Shown in pieces: positions 19,432-30,000 of a DNA stretch of 64,000 nucleotides (position 1 is its first letter; each line of letters begins with the position of its first letter). The DNA is taken from contig NZ_KB902244.1 of NCBI RefSeq assembly GCF_000379445.1, positions 1-64,000 on the forward strand. The letters are read 5' to 3'. Below the pieces are notes generated by a model. It worked only from the letters and a program-made list of their open reading frames with translations. It ran no database searches and was not told the origin of the DNA. Made by a program: the position numbers and the translations under genes. The DNA comes from Fangia hongkongensis FSC776 = DSM 21703 (GTDB taxonomy: Bacteria > Pseudomonadota > Gammaproteobacteria > Francisellales > Francisellaceae).

Positions 19432-20214
19432 TTATTTCAAGCAAGAGATCTCTTTGCCATCATAAATATAGGTGAGATAAGAGTCTAATGTGTAGCCATG
19501 GGAGCGTACAGCTTTAATTGGGGAGCTTGAGTTATGTCCTTGAGTGAGTTTGCTACGCAATCTATGCACATGAATATTAACATCACGAATCATGCTCTCT
19601 TTGCCTGCTAGGTTAAGATACTTTGCAATGTCCTCGCGTGAGAAAGTACGACTGGGATCTGATAGTAGCAATTTTAACAACGCATTTTCTTTATCTGTTA
19701 AGTAGATTTCATTGTAATCTGGATGAGTTACTAGAGATTTGCGTGGTTGATATAGCCATTTTCCAAACTGAATCTTTGAATATTCATTGATATTGATATC
19801 AGCAACATCGACAACTTCTAGTGGTTGATTGTTGGGCTTTCTCGTACGCAATTTTGCCTTTAAACGTGCTAAAAAGATATGTTGGTTATAAGGTATTTCA
19901 ACATAGTCATCTGCGCCAGCTTCAAATGATAGTACAATCTCAGTTGGGTCTGTCACGGTCGATAAAAACATGATCGGTGTATGAGGTAGGCGTTGTCTAA
20001 TGTTTTTACACAGCTCAATTCCGTACATGTCAGGTAAAAGTAGATCAAGGATAACCGCTTGTGGGTTGGTGTTATCCTGTAGAATTTCCATTGCTTCATT
20101 ACCTGATGAGGCATGAACAATTTCAAAAAGATAACGACCAAGGAATCCCGTCAGCTGTTTGCTATGTTCCTGATCTGTGCTCACAAGTAGCACTGTATTA
20201 TTATTGTCTTTCAT
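19432..20214 (-). CDS. OmpR/PhoB-family response regulator with a degenerate receiver
   Basis: The 260-aa protein has a receiver domain (about 8-125) and a winged-helix DNA-binding domain (about 150-245), with the recognition helix in VNIHVHRLRSKL. The phospho-acceptor Asp is kept in VILDLLLPD. However, the acidic pair normally in the VVDDD segment is replaced by Ser-Thr (LLVSTDQ), and the switch lysine of the TKPF motif is Ile (VEIPYN). Phosphorylation-independent activity is likely (inference). No histidine kinase gene is adjacent. Confidence 0.85.
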   Translation of the reverse strand: MKDNNNTVLLVSTDQEHSKQLTGFLGRYLFEIVHASSGNEAMEILQDNTNPQAVILDLLLPDMYGIELCKNIRQRLPHTPIMFLSTVTDPTEIVLSFEAGADDYVEIPYNQHIFLARLKAKLRTRKPNNQPLEVVDVADININEYSKIQFGKWLYQPRKSLVTHPDYNEIYLTDKENALLKLLLSDPSRTFSREDIAKYLNLAGKESMIRDVNIHVHRLRSKLTQGHNSSSPIKAVRSHGYTLDSYLTYIYDGKEISCLK

Positions 20215-20438
20215 CTTTACTCCCCAGAAAGTTGATAATAAAATTTAATAATTTAATGTGACCAAATAATGCTCACTGTAAAAATACTATTATATTTATA
20301 AAATTGCAAGATATATACAGTAAATTACAGCGAAATCATGAAAAGTTTTGCTAAGTTTGAGATGGACAGAGTATATCATGAAAATACGCCAATTAGAATG
20401 TTGATTAAACAATGAAAAGTCGTAAACTAGCGTTTAAC

Positions 20439-20467
20439 GTTTATGAATAAACAATAAGTTGTATAAA
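20439..20467 (+). promoter_or_regulatory. Dyad and -10-like sequence immediately upstream of aroA
   Basis: A perfect inverted repeat, GTTTAT-GA-ATAAAC, lies at 20439-20452. A TATAAA hexamer lies at 20462-20467, only 7 bases before the aroA ATG. The dyad occupies the -35 area of that hexamer. The ATG has no Shine-Dalgarno-like sequence. The 260-base gap between the divergent regulator and aroA shows nothing else that I can support. Confidence 0.3.
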
Positions 20468-20474
20468 AATCATA

Positions 20475-21764
20475 ATGCAAAAAAGTCTATCTCCTGCGCG
20501 TTGTCCAGTAAAAGCATGTGTCTCGCTTTCAGGCTCAAAGAGTATATCAAATAGGGTGCTGTTGATCGCAGCGTGTGCAAACGGCGTCTCGATTCTTGAA
20601 AATTTGCCACAAAACAAAGATGTTATTGCAGGCGTAGAGGCTTTAAAAGCGCTAGGGATTCCTGTTGAAGAGGATAAAATAAAAAATACAATCAAAATTA
20701 CAGGCTCTGGCGGCGCATTTCCAAATAAAGCTGCCCAAATATACTGCAATGAGGCTGGAACATTAACTAGATTTATTATTCCTCTTTGTGCGGCACAACA
20801 AGAAGGTGTTTATACAATAGATGCAGCGCCCAGAATGAAAGAAAGGCCTATTCAAGATCAATTGAAAGTATTACATGACTTGGGTATGACAGCTGAGTAT
20901 TTAGATGTGCCTAATCGATTGCCAATGAAAATACATGCCAAGGGACTGCAATCAAAACCTGTTAGTGTTTTCGGTGGGAAAAGTAGTCAGTTTCTATCAG
21001 GCATTTTAATTGCAGCGCCTTATATAGAAGGCGGGTTAGAAGTCCACTCTCAAACAGATCATCCTCAGCCGTATGTTGAGATGACACTGGCTATTATGAA
21101 GCAATTTGGGGTGACTGTAGAGGTGCTTGAAGTGGATGAAAATCGTTATTATGTTCCTTATCAAGAGGGTTATAGGGGCGCGCATTATTATATTGAGCCT
21201 GATATTTCCACTGCCTCTTATTTTTGGGCTGCGGCAGCACTCACTCAAGGTGAGGTTCGTATTTTAAATGTAACGAAAAATGCCATACAAGGGGATATTC
21301 AATTTTTATCTGTTTTACAGAAAATGGGTTGTACCATTGTTGAAGAAGACAATGCGATTTGTGTTATTGGTCCAAGAGTACTTAAAGGTGTCAGCGTTAA
21401 TATGAGAAACTTTTCAGATACATTTATGACCCTGGTGGCACTAGCCTGTTTTGCTGACTCAGAAACGCATATCAGTGGTTTGACACACACAAGAGGTCAG
21501 GAGTCTGATCGTGTTAGTGCAATGGTGGATGGCCTAACAAAACTGGGCGTTTATACTGAAGAAACTGAAGATAGCATCCATATTTATCCAGATAAATCAA
21601 ATTTAAAATCTGCTGTTGTCCAAGGCTACAATGATCATAGAATTGCAATGTCTTTAGCGCTTATTGGTCTAAGGCAGGAAGGTGTCGTGGTTGATGGGGC
21701 TGAGTGTGTCGCTAAGACTTGTCCTGATTACTTTGAAAGAATGAATAAAATGTTTTGCCAATAA
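20475..21764 (+). CDS. aroA: 3-phosphoshikimate 1-carboxyvinyltransferase (EPSP synthase)
   Basis: AroA is the sixth enzyme of the shikimate pathway to aromatic amino acids. The 429-aa protein has the SGSKSISNRVLL motif near residue 20, NEAGTLTRFI with the PEP-binding residues near residue 92, the GGKSSQFLSG segment, and TRGQESDRVSAM near the C terminus. The N terminus aligns well with known AroA proteins, so the start at 20475 is secure despite the lack of a ribosome site. It stands apart from other aro genes. Confidence 0.95.
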   Translation: MQKSLSPARCPVKACVSLSGSKSISNRVLLIAACANGVSILENLPQNKDVIAGVEALKALGIPVEEDKIKNTIKITGSGGAFPNKAAQIYCNEAGTLTRFIIPLCAAQQEGVYTIDAAPRMKERPIQDQLKVLHDLGMTAEYLDVPNRLPMKIHAKGLQSKPVSVFGGKSSQFLSGILIAAPYIEGGLEVHSQTDHPQPYVEMTLAIMKQFGVTVEVLEVDENRYYVPYQEGYRGAHYYIEPDISTASYFWAAAALTQGEVRILNVTKNAIQGDIQFLSVLQKMGCTIVEEDNAICVIGPRVLKGVSVNMRNFSDTFMTLVALACFADSETHISGLTHTRGQESDRVSAMVDGLTKLGVYTEETEDSIHIYPDKSNLKSAVVQGYNDHRIAMSLALIGLRQEGVVVDGAECVAKTCPDYFERMNKMFCQ

Positions 21765-21811
21765 GCCCTTTAACGTTACACTACTAGCTATATTCAAAAA
21801 GACTTGCTTGC

Positions 21812-22417
21812 ATGAAAGAAAAACAGCTTAAGGATGCAAAAGTAATACTAGGTGATCTAAGTGCTCGCCATTGTTTAGTCATTACAGCAAACTCGCAAAG
21901 CGAAGTAAGTGATGCAGTTAAGGCGCTTTATTGTTATAAAACAAGTGGGTTTTTGACAAATATTGAAACATTTGGTGCTAAGTTTTCAGCTAGCGCATGG
22001 CCGTTTTTAAGCAATATTTTTGAGCTGATTGTTCTGGAAAATGTTTTTGAAGAAGATTACAAAAGAACGATCAGTATTCTAAAAGAAGCAGAACGTGTGA
22101 TGAGTGAAGGTGGGCAAATTTTGATTTTGCAAAATGGCAAAGCCTCGATTAAATGGATTAATCAATTCTTATTAAAAAGGCGATTTAAAAAATCAATTTG
22201 TTATTATTATGATAGCTTTGTCTTCTATCAGGTTCGCAGCTGGGTGAGTCATTTAATTCCAGAGATTTATTCAAAATCCTTTACCATTTGCTGTAATCAA
22301 AAACATATTCCTATGACCCCTGTGTTAGAGCAAGCAAAGAAGCTAAGAAGCACTCAGGGGAAATATGCAGTTGGTGCAAATAAGGTTTTTTCAAAAGAGA
22401 GTAGGCATGTTCTTTAA
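21812..22417 (+). CDS. YafS-like degenerate methyltransferase-fold protein
   Basis: The 201-aa protein lies immediately before rnhA, which it overlaps by 11 bases. In E. coli the position beside rnhA is held by yafS, a putative SAM methyltransferase. The segment [20 protein letters not shown], then [14 protein letters not shown], resembles motifs IV and V of that fold. The glycine-rich SAM loop expected near the N terminus is absent ([14 protein letters not shown] at that place), so catalysis is doubtful. The assignment rests on synteny plus partial motif resemblance. Confidence 0.5.
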   Translation: MKEKQLKDAKVILGDLSARHCLVITANSQSEVSDAVKALYCYKTSGFLTNIETFGAKFSASAWPFLSNIFELIVLENVFEEDYKRTISILKEAERVMSEGGQILILQNGKASIKWINQFLLKRRFKKSICYYYDSFVFYQVRSWVSHLIPEIYSKSFTICCNQKHIPMTPVLEQAKKLRSTQGKYAVGANKVFSKESRHVL

Positions 22418-22877
22418 AACAAAAAAAGTAGTTATTTATACAGACGGTGCATGTAAAGGCAACCCCGGAGATGGAGGATGGGGGGCTGTTTTGTTGTATA
22501 AAGGTAAAGAAAAAGAGATTTTTGGAGGCCAGAGGGATACAACCAATAATCAAATGGAGCTAAGAGCTGCCATTGAAGCATTGTCTCAATTGAAATATAA
22601 ATGTCAGGTTGAGCTTTATACAGATTCAAGTTATGTGAAAAATGGCATTGAGTCTTGGCTGGACAATTGGATAAAGAATAACTGGAAAACATCCGCTAAA
22701 AAGCCGGTTAAAAACCAAGCGCTCTGGCAATCACTTCATGTGCTTTGTCAAAAACATGAGGTGCAGTGGCGCTGGGTGAAAGGGCATAGTAATCACCCTT
22801 TAAATGATCGTGCAGATGCTTTAGCAAACAAAGGGGTGGAAATGTTGAAAAATGGGAAGGTCAATGCCGGTGAATAA
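22407..22877 (+). CDS. rnhA: Ribonuclease HI
   Basis: RNase HI cuts RNA in RNA-DNA hybrids. The start at ATG 22407 gives 156 aa, the usual length. The active-site set is complete: Asp in [11 protein letters not shown], Glu in NNQMELRA, Asp in LYTDSSYV and Asp in NDRADALA. The [10 protein letters not shown] loop is also present. It overlaps the preceding YafS-like gene and the following ansA gene, so these are probably co-transcribed. Confidence 0.95.
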   Translation: MFFKTKKVVIYTDGACKGNPGDGGWGAVLLYKGKEKEIFGGQRDTTNNQMELRAAIEALSQLKYKCQVELYTDSSYVKNGIESWLDNWIKNNWKTSAKKPVKNQALWQSLHVLCQKHEVQWRWVKGHSNHPLNDRADALANKGVEMLKNGKVNAGE

Positions 22878-23907
22878 GCGTGTTTATGTAATCTATACAG
22901 GTGGCACCATTGGTATGGTAAAAACTGTCAATGGTTATGCGCCAAAGAAAAATTACTTGGTTGACAAAATAAAGACGATCGTTGATTTTTACCATGATGA
23001 AGTGCCTGAGTTTTATATTCATGAATATGAACACCTAATTGATTCGGCAAATATCAAACCTGAAGATTGGATTGATATTGCAACCGATATTGTTAAAAAT
23101 TATAACGATTATGATGGTTTTGTTATCTTGCATGGTACAGATACGTTAGCCTATACAGCATCGGCGCTGTCTTTTATATTAGGTGGGCTATCAAAACCAG
23201 TTATTTGTACCGGTTCGCAAATCCCCATCTCTGAGCTGAGATCAGATGCAAGTGATAATATTCTACATAGTTTGATTTTAGCCGCGAATGAGCATATTTC
23301 AGAGGTGTGCTTATTTTTCCATAAAAAGCTACTTCGTGGCAATCGTGCGGTTAAAGTAAACTCAGAGGGAATGGATGCATTTTCCTCCCCTAATTATCCT
23401 GCTCTTGGGGAAGTTGGGATTGATGTGAAGCTCGATAAAGCAAGGTTGCAGCCTAAGATGGCTTTTAATGTTCAAAGGAAGTTAGAAGAGCTTCAAAACT
23501 TTCAACGATCCAAAGTAGCTATTTTGAGCATTTTCCCTGGGTTTGACCCTGAAATTTTGTCGCAGGTTTTAAAGTCGAATTTAAAAGGGCTTGTGCTTAA
23601 AACCTATGGTGCGGGTAATATTATGGATAACCCCAAAATCATAGAAATTTTAACAAAGGCTTCAACTGAAGGAGTAATAATTGTTAATTGCTCACAATGC
23701 CTGACTGGAAGCGTGAAAGCTGGGGTTTATGAGGCAGGAACAGCGCTTATTAAAGCGGGTGTTTTATCAGGGTTTGATATGACAGATGAAGCAGCATTAA
23801 CGAAGCTTTTTTACCTATTAAGTAGTGAGAGGGATTCTCTAGAGAAGGTTAAAGGCTTACTGGTAGAGAATTTATATGGTGAATTGACAGAGAAACAAGA
23901 GGGTTAA
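22864..23907 (+). CDS. ansA: Type I L-asparaginase (cytoplasmic)
   Basis: The enzyme hydrolyses asparagine to aspartate and ammonia. The roughly 347-aa protein has the first catalytic Thr motif [10 protein letters not shown] near the N terminus and the second, [16 protein letters not shown], near residue 90. A Lys in the [16 protein letters not shown] segment corresponds to the family position. It has no signal peptide, fitting the cytoplasmic type. The start is ambiguous among ATG 22852, ATG 22864 and GTG 22870. GGAAGG at 22855-22860 best serves the GTG. Confidence 0.9.
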   Translation: MPVNKRVYVIYTGGTIGMVKTVNGYAPKKNYLVDKIKTIVDFYHDEVPEFYIHEYEHLIDSANIKPEDWIDIATDIVKNYNDYDGFVILHGTDTLAYTASALSFILGGLSKPVICTGSQIPISELRSDASDNILHSLILAANEHISEVCLFFHKKLLRGNRAVKVNSEGMDAFSSPNYPALGEVGIDVKLDKARLQPKMAFNVQRKLEELQNFQRSKVAILSIFPGFDPEILSQVLKSNLKGLVLKTYGAGNIMDNPKIIEILTKASTEGVIIVNCSQCLTGSVKAGVYEAGTALIKAGVLSGFDMTDEAALTKLFYLLSSERDSLEKVKGLLVENLYGELTEKQEG

Positions 23908-23908
23908 A

Positions 23909-24586
23909 ATGAAGCATTTGACACAATTAATGAAACAAAACCGTAGATGGGCAGAGCGCGTCAATAAGAAAAATCCAGATTTTTTTGCACAGCTATCAAA
24001 ACAGCAATCGCCTGAATATTTGTGGATTGGCTGTTCTGACTCTCGTGTGCCAGCAAATGAAATTCTAGGTCTTTTGCCGGGGGATGTTTTTGTACACAGA
24101 AATGTAGCAAATGTGATTGTTCACTCGGATTTAAATTTTTTATCAGTTCTTCAATATGCGGTAGATGTTTTAAAAGTAAAGCATATTCTAGTTTGTGGGC
24201 ATTATGGTTGTGGCGGTGTTAAAGCGGCGATAGAGAATGCATCACATGGCTTGATTGATAATTGGTTGAGACATGTTCAAGATGTAGCGGTTAAGCATGA
24301 AGATTTTGTGAGTCAGTGCCTTGATCGGGTCCCGGCTGAGCAAAAACATGGCATTATGTGTGAGTTAAATGCAGTTGAACAAGTGGAAAATGTTGTTAGA
24401 ACCACGGTTATTCAAGATGCTTGGAAGCGAGGGCAAAGTGTCATGATCCATGCGGTTGTTTATGGTTTGTCTGATGGACATTTAAAACAAATTGCCTTTG
24501 GTGTTGAGTCAAATGAAGAGTTAAAGTCATTCAAAACAAAAGCACTTGAACAAATAGAGCAAGATGCAGGGAACCTAAAATATTAA
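23909..24586 (+). CDS. can: Beta-class carbonic anhydrase
   Basis: This zinc enzyme interconverts CO2 and bicarbonate. The 225-aa protein has the zinc ligands Cys42 and Asp44 in CSDSRVPANE, and His98 and Cys101 in HYGCGGV. The Asp-Arg dyad is in the same CSDSR motif. It starts one base after the ansA stop and so belongs to the same run. Its last 4 bases overlap the convergent alr gene. Confidence 0.95.
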   Translation: MKHLTQLMKQNRRWAERVNKKNPDFFAQLSKQQSPEYLWIGCSDSRVPANEILGLLPGDVFVHRNVANVIVHSDLNFLSVLQYAVDVLKVKHILVCGHYGCGGVKAAIENASHGLIDNWLRHVQDVAVKHEDFVSQCLDRVPAEQKHGIMCELNAVEQVENVVRTTVIQDAWKRGQSVMIHAVVYGLSDGHLKQIAFGVESNEELKSFKTKALEQIEQDAGNLKY

Positions 24587-25722
24587 ATATAAATCCTTTT
24601 TACACGAGGTGAGATTCCTGTAAGTAGTGAATAAGCGCTAATATCTTGTTGCTGAATGACTGTATCAATAGGCAAATTTTCACCAAAAAGTGTCACAATT
24701 GACCCTATGGAAACCTTATTTAAGCTATCTGTTATATCAACCGCCATAAGATCCATAGACACCTTGCCTACTGTTGGGTATATCTCACCTTCAATCATCA
24801 CAGGGGTGCCATTTTGTATAGTTTGAGGGTAGCCATCACCATAGCCAATAGAAACAATGGCAATGGTGCTTGGACGTTTTGTAATAAAACAGCGGTTATA
24901 ACCAATGCTTTGCCCTTTATCGACTTGTTGTATTGCAATGACATGTGAATGTAGACTCATCACAGGTTTAAGTGTAATGGTGCGCTTTAATGGGGTCGGG
25001 TTAATGCCATAAAGCGCAATGCCAAAACGAATCGTATCACTTAATGTATCCTCTGGATAGGCAATGGTTGCACCAGAGTTAAAAATGCTGATATGCTTAA
25101 TTGATTTTGACTGAATAAGCTTTATAAACGCTTCTATTTGATGCAGTGTGAAGCTTCTATCTGGGCTTTCAGATTCAGCAAGATGAGTAAGAACATTAAT
25201 GGATTTATCTGTGTTTGTAGAGAGCTCTTCATAACAAAGATTAAACTCTTCGAAATTAAGCCCAAGGCGATTCATGCCAGAGTTAACCTTTAGCCAGATC
25301 TCTGAAAAACTTTTTTGAAAGTATTTGGTTAAAAACGCACATTGATAAACACTATGTATAATGGGAATGAGCTGAAACTGAATTAAAATATCACTGCTTT
25401 GCGCGCAAAAAAAGCCTGAGAATATAATAATTTGCGTCTGATAAATGCCATTTTCTCTAAGCTCAACGCCTTCTTCAATACTAGCAACACCAAAGTAATC
25501 ACACCTTCCATCTAGAAGCTTTGCAATCTCCACAGCACCATGACCATAACCATTTGCCTTTAGCATTACGATGGTTTTTTTATTTGGATGGAGCATTTTT
25601 ATCTGCGTTAAGTTATGCAGTAGGTTATCTTTTTCAATGTAGGCATATGCTCTTAAATTCTCATGGTCAAAGTGTGTCATGTAGGAGGGTAAGAAAATTT
25701 GGTTTGAGATAGCTAATAGCAT
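24583..25722 (-). CDS. alr: Alanine racemase
   Basis: Alr makes D-alanine for peptidoglycan. The protein is 379 aa from ATG 25722, or 365 aa from ATG 25680; neither start has a strong ribosome site, and the shorter form aligns better with known N termini. The PLP lysine is in VMLKANGYGHG, the second catalytic base Tyr is probably in VSIGYGDGYPQ, and the MDLMAVDI segment near the C terminus is conserved. Confidence 0.95.
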   Translation of the reverse strand: MLLAISNQIFLPSYMTHFDHENLRAYAYIEKDNLLHNLTQIKMLHPNKKTIVMLKANGYGHGAVEIAKLLDGRCDYFGVASIEEGVELRENGIYQTQIIIFSGFFCAQSSDILIQFQLIPIIHSVYQCAFLTKYFQKSFSEIWLKVNSGMNRLGLNFEEFNLCYEELSTNTDKSINVLTHLAESESPDRSFTLHQIEAFIKLIQSKSIKHISIFNSGATIAYPEDTLSDTIRFGIALYGINPTPLKRTITLKPVMSLHSHVIAIQQVDKGQSIGYNRCFITKRPSTIAIVSIGYGDGYPQTIQNGTPVMIEGEIYPTVGKVSMDLMAVDITDSLNKVSIGSIVTLFGENLPIDTVIQQQDISAYSLLTGISPRVKRIYI

Positions 25723-25860
25723 ATCTTAACTTTTATCAAGCACAACTGGAATCCAAAGCTTTAGATAAACTTACTGTAGATTTGCTGTTTTAAGACATAT
25801 TTTTATTTAGATTTATGCCAATGAGTAGCTATAATCAGGGTATGTAGTTAAAGCTCTGTT

Positions 25861-27009
25861 ATGTATATTACATTTAAGATTTATATGATGATTGAAAAAT
25901 TGACTAAATCCGTTGGTTGCGGTTTGGCAATAGGTGCCTTGTTGATTTCCACCTTACAAGCTAAATCGGAGGAAAAGACGCCACCTACCTATGTTAATGT
26001 TGGTGAGGTAAAAGAGATTACAGTGCCTGAAACGATTACAGCTGTTGGGCATTTATATGCGATTAATCAGGTGAATTTAAGTTTCAACAATAGTGGTAAG
26101 CTTGAACATAAATATTTTAAAAATGGTGATAGAGTGCTTGCTGGAGAAAGTGTTGCATCACTTGATGATACCCAAGATATGGCGAATTTGAAATCTCTGC
26201 AAGCGCAGCTTAATCTTGCCAAACAAACTTATCAGCGCGTCCAGTTGTTAAAAAAATCAGGGGCTATTTCTCAGGAAGATATCGATCAAAAATTTGCAGA
26301 TTTACAACAAGCAAAAGCAAATGTAGAGCAACAGCAAAATGTTGTTCAGCAAGATACCTTAAAAGCACCGTTAACGGGCGTGCTGGGGATTTACCAATTT
26401 GATGTTGGCGCGTATATTCCATCTGGAACTGCCGTTGTTCAGTTAACGCAGGAAAACCCGCTTAAGATACGCTTTGCCATACCTTCTGATTTTAAACCAA
26501 AGGTGGCAATTGGCAATGAAGTCTCTTTAACGACAAATACATACAAAGATAAAACCTTTACAGGAAAAGTGAACTATATTTCACCAACGGTCAATACAGA
26601 TAGTGGCACGATTCAAATAGAAGCTGAAGTTGCTAATGATGATTATTTATTGTCTCCTGGTATGTTTATGTCTGTATCGCAAATATTAAAAGAAGATAAA
26701 AAAATACTGGTGATTCCAGATATGGCTGTTCAAGTTGAGCAGCAGGGTAGTTTTGTGTATGCGCTTGAAGGTGGAGACACTGTGAAAAAAGTGCCAATTG
26801 AGACAGGTATAATTCGCTCAGGCTGGACGCAGGTTGAATCAGGACTTAAAAAAGGACAAAAGATTGTAACGATCGGTGGCAATAAGTTGTTTGATGGCGC
26901 AAAAGTGAGTATTTCAGATATTCCCCCGCCTAATTTTGAAGCGCTGTCAAAGAAAATTAAAATCAATATGAATACAGATAAAAGTGGAATGAGCACGCCT
27001 TCTAAATAG
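25861..27009 (+). CDS. RND efflux periplasmic adaptor (membrane fusion protein)
   Basis: The 382-aa adaptor links an RND pump to an outer-membrane channel. It has an N-terminal hydrophobic segment, a lipoyl-type half (about 60-95, KYFKNGDRVLAGESVASLD), an alpha-hairpin (about 105-165) and beta-barrel and membrane-proximal domains. The order is as in MdtA/AcrA-type adaptors. A TATAAT hexamer at 25830-25835 may be the -10, though no good -35 is seen. ATG 25861 and ATG 25885 are both possible starts. The transporter gene follows 31 bases downstream. No TolC-type gene is in the window. Confidence 0.9.
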   Translation: MYITFKIYMMIEKLTKSVGCGLAIGALLISTLQAKSEEKTPPTYVNVGEVKEITVPETITAVGHLYAINQVNLSFNNSGKLEHKYFKNGDRVLAGESVASLDDTQDMANLKSLQAQLNLAKQTYQRVQLLKKSGAISQEDIDQKFADLQQAKANVEQQQNVVQQDTLKAPLTGVLGIYQFDVGAYIPSGTAVVQLTQENPLKIRFAIPSDFKPKVAIGNEVSLTTNTYKDKTFTGKVNYISPTVNTDSGTIQIEAEVANDDYLLSPGMFMSVSQILKEDKKILVIPDMAVQVEQQGSFVYALEGGDTVKKVPIETGIIRSGWTQVESGLKKGQKIVTIGGNKLFDGAKVSISDIPPPNFEALSKKIKINMNTDKSGMSTPSK

Positions 27010-27040
27010 GCAGCTATAACTTACGGTAGAAGATTTATAG

Positions 27041-30000
27041 ATGAAATTATCGAAAATATGTATTGAGCGTCCAGTATTTGCTATTGTTCTAAGCCTGATG
27101 ATTATCGTACTTGGTATCGTAGGGTACAGCTATCTTGAAATCCGATATTTCCCAAAAATTCAGCAAAAAATTGCACAGGTTTCTATTTCTTATTCAGGCG
27201 CATCCCCCTCTTTAATGCTAAATGATGTCACAATCCCTGTTGAAAATGCCCTATATAATATCGATGGGCTTGAAAAAATGACTTCAACTAGTTCATATGG
27301 GAATAGTAAAATTAATTTGACCTTTTTAGACTCAGCAGATTTAACTGATGTCATGGGGCAGGTGAGAGATAATATTTCAAGTATAATGTCACAAAAGCTG
27401 CCAGCAGATATTGATCCGCCGAGCATCACTCAAGGGGGTGTTGAAAGACCTGTTGTCAATTTAGGCTTTACTGATAATAAGATGAGCTCTGCGCAAATTC
27501 GAGATTATGTGCAAAGAAATGTGCTGCCAATCTTTCAAGCCATTCCGGGCATGGGCGCTGTTTGGGTATATGGTGCGAGCGACTATGCTATGCGGATTTG
27601 GTTGAATCCGCAGAAAATGGCAGCCTTAGGTATCACTGTATCTGATGTGCAAACTATGCTGGAGAGTAATAACATTAGCTTTGCTGGCGGTAGCGTTCGC
27701 GGAAAGTATAGGAATTTTTCTATCAGCTCTGATACTGACATTAAGACTGCAAAACAGTTTCAAAACTTGGTTGTCAAAGAAGTCAATGGACAGCCAGTAT
27801 ATTTGAAAAATATAGCACAGGTGAATTTAGGTAATGCCAGTCTTGCTGATTCACCAATGTTGATTAATGGCAAAAATGCCATTAGTGTTCAGCTAAGGCC
27901 TACTGATAATGCAAACCCAATTGAAGTGGCTGATCTAGCAAAAGCTGAGATGTCGAAGGTAAAAGGAAATCTTCCCTCTGGCATGAAAGTGGATATTATT
28001 TATGATCAGTCTATATTTTTGCAAAAATCAATCACGGATGCCTATCATACTTTGATTGAAGCAATTATTCTGGTAATGCTCGTTGTCTTTATTTTTCTAG
28101 GGAGTATTCGAGCCTCTTTAATTCCTATTTTAACAATACCTGTCTGTGTGATTGGCGCCTTTGGCGTTATGCTCTTGTGTGGATTTAGTATTAATGTTGT
28201 CACTTTGCTGGCTATTATTTTAGCCATTGGTTTAGTGGTGGATGATGCTATCGTTGTGTTGGAAAATATCCATCGGTATATCGAAATGGGTAAAAAACCA
28301 AAAGAAGCAGCTATTCAAGGTAGTGCTGAAATTGGCTTTTCGGTGATCGCAATGACATTAACATTGGCAGCAGTTTATGCGCCGATTGGGTTTTTATCTG
28401 GCTTTACAGCAACCATATTCAGAGAGTTTGCTTTTACTTTGGCAGGAGCTGTGCTTATCTCTGGCTTTGTTGCATTAACCTTATCACCGATGATGTGCGC
28501 GTATATCATGCACGCCAGAGAAAAAGAAACACGCATTGAGATGCTGTTAAACAAAGCATTTGTATGGCTTAATGCATTTTATGCGCATGTTTTGGATGTG
28601 ATCCTTAAAATCAAATACTGGATTGTATTACTTCTTGTTGCGTTAGCGGTGCTTTGTTATGTGCTATTTAAAGTTGTACCTCAGTCGTTTATTCCTAAAG
28701 AAGATATTGGCTATTTTGAGGCTGCCATTACCTCACCACCAAGTGCTGCGCTTGATTATACAAACTATTACATGGGTATATTAAGTAAAAATGTTTATAA
28801 GGACAATCCGTATATTCTGAATAATGCAGAGTATATCTTCCAAGGGAATGCGGATAATTTTATTACGATGCAGCCTTGGGGAGAAAAAAGAGAAGTTCCA
28901 ACCAATGAGATTATTACCAAGTTATTAAAAGAGGCACAAAAAATCCCAGGGATTAAAGTGAGTATGAGTATTCCTGATCCTGTTAGTTTTGGCTCTGATG
29001 CAGATTCCTCAGATGTCATAGTTTATTTACATAACGTAGGCCCCATCGATACTTTGGCAAAAACAGCGGCAACCTTAACCAATAAGTTAATGAGTTATCC
29101 GGGACTGAATAATGTCAATAATGGGCTGAAGTTTGATAATGTTGTCTATAATGTTTCATTTAATCGCAACCTCTCAGCAAGTGTCGGGGTTGATCCGCAA
29201 AATATTGCCGATACCTTTAGTATTTTAATGAGCGGTAAGCATATCACGGATGTTAAAACGAACGATAAGAGTTATCAGGTATTGGTGCAAATGAACATGC
29301 AAGATCTGACAAGCTTTGATAGTTTGAATAAAATTTACGTGCCAAGCTCATCTGGTTTAATGGTGCCGCTGGCAAATTTGATTAAAATGACGCCTGAGGT
29401 TAGGCAAAGCAGCTTATTTAGATATAATCGTGTCAATACAGCGCAAATTAGTGCCAATATCTCTGATGGCTATAGTATGAGTGAGGTATATAATAAGATC
29501 AATAGTATTGTGAATGATACGAATTTACATGGCGCGAGTATTGATTATGGCGGCAGGATGTCAGCCTTTTTATCTTCAAGTGGCACGATGTTTGGCTTGT
29601 TCGCATTAGCGCTTATTTTCATTTATTTGGTGCTTGCCGCGCAGTTTGAGAGCTTTGTTGATCCTTTTATCATTCTTTTAACTGTCCCGTTATCGATTGT
29701 GGGGGCGTTAGTTACGATGCTCTTAACAGGAGGGGATTTGAATCTATTTACCAATATAGGCTTAATTACACTGGTGGGGCTGATTAGTAAACATGGGATA
29801 TTGATTACACAGTTTGCAAATGAAAATTTCAAAGAAGGTGTGACATTAGTTGAAGCAGTTAAAAAAGGTGCAATCACACGCCTTAGACCTATTTTAATGA
29901 CGACTTTAGCGATGGTGCTGGGCTCCATCCCGCTTGCACTTGCAACAGGCCCTGGCAATATATCAAATAATATGATTGGCTGGGTTATTGTCGGGGGCTT

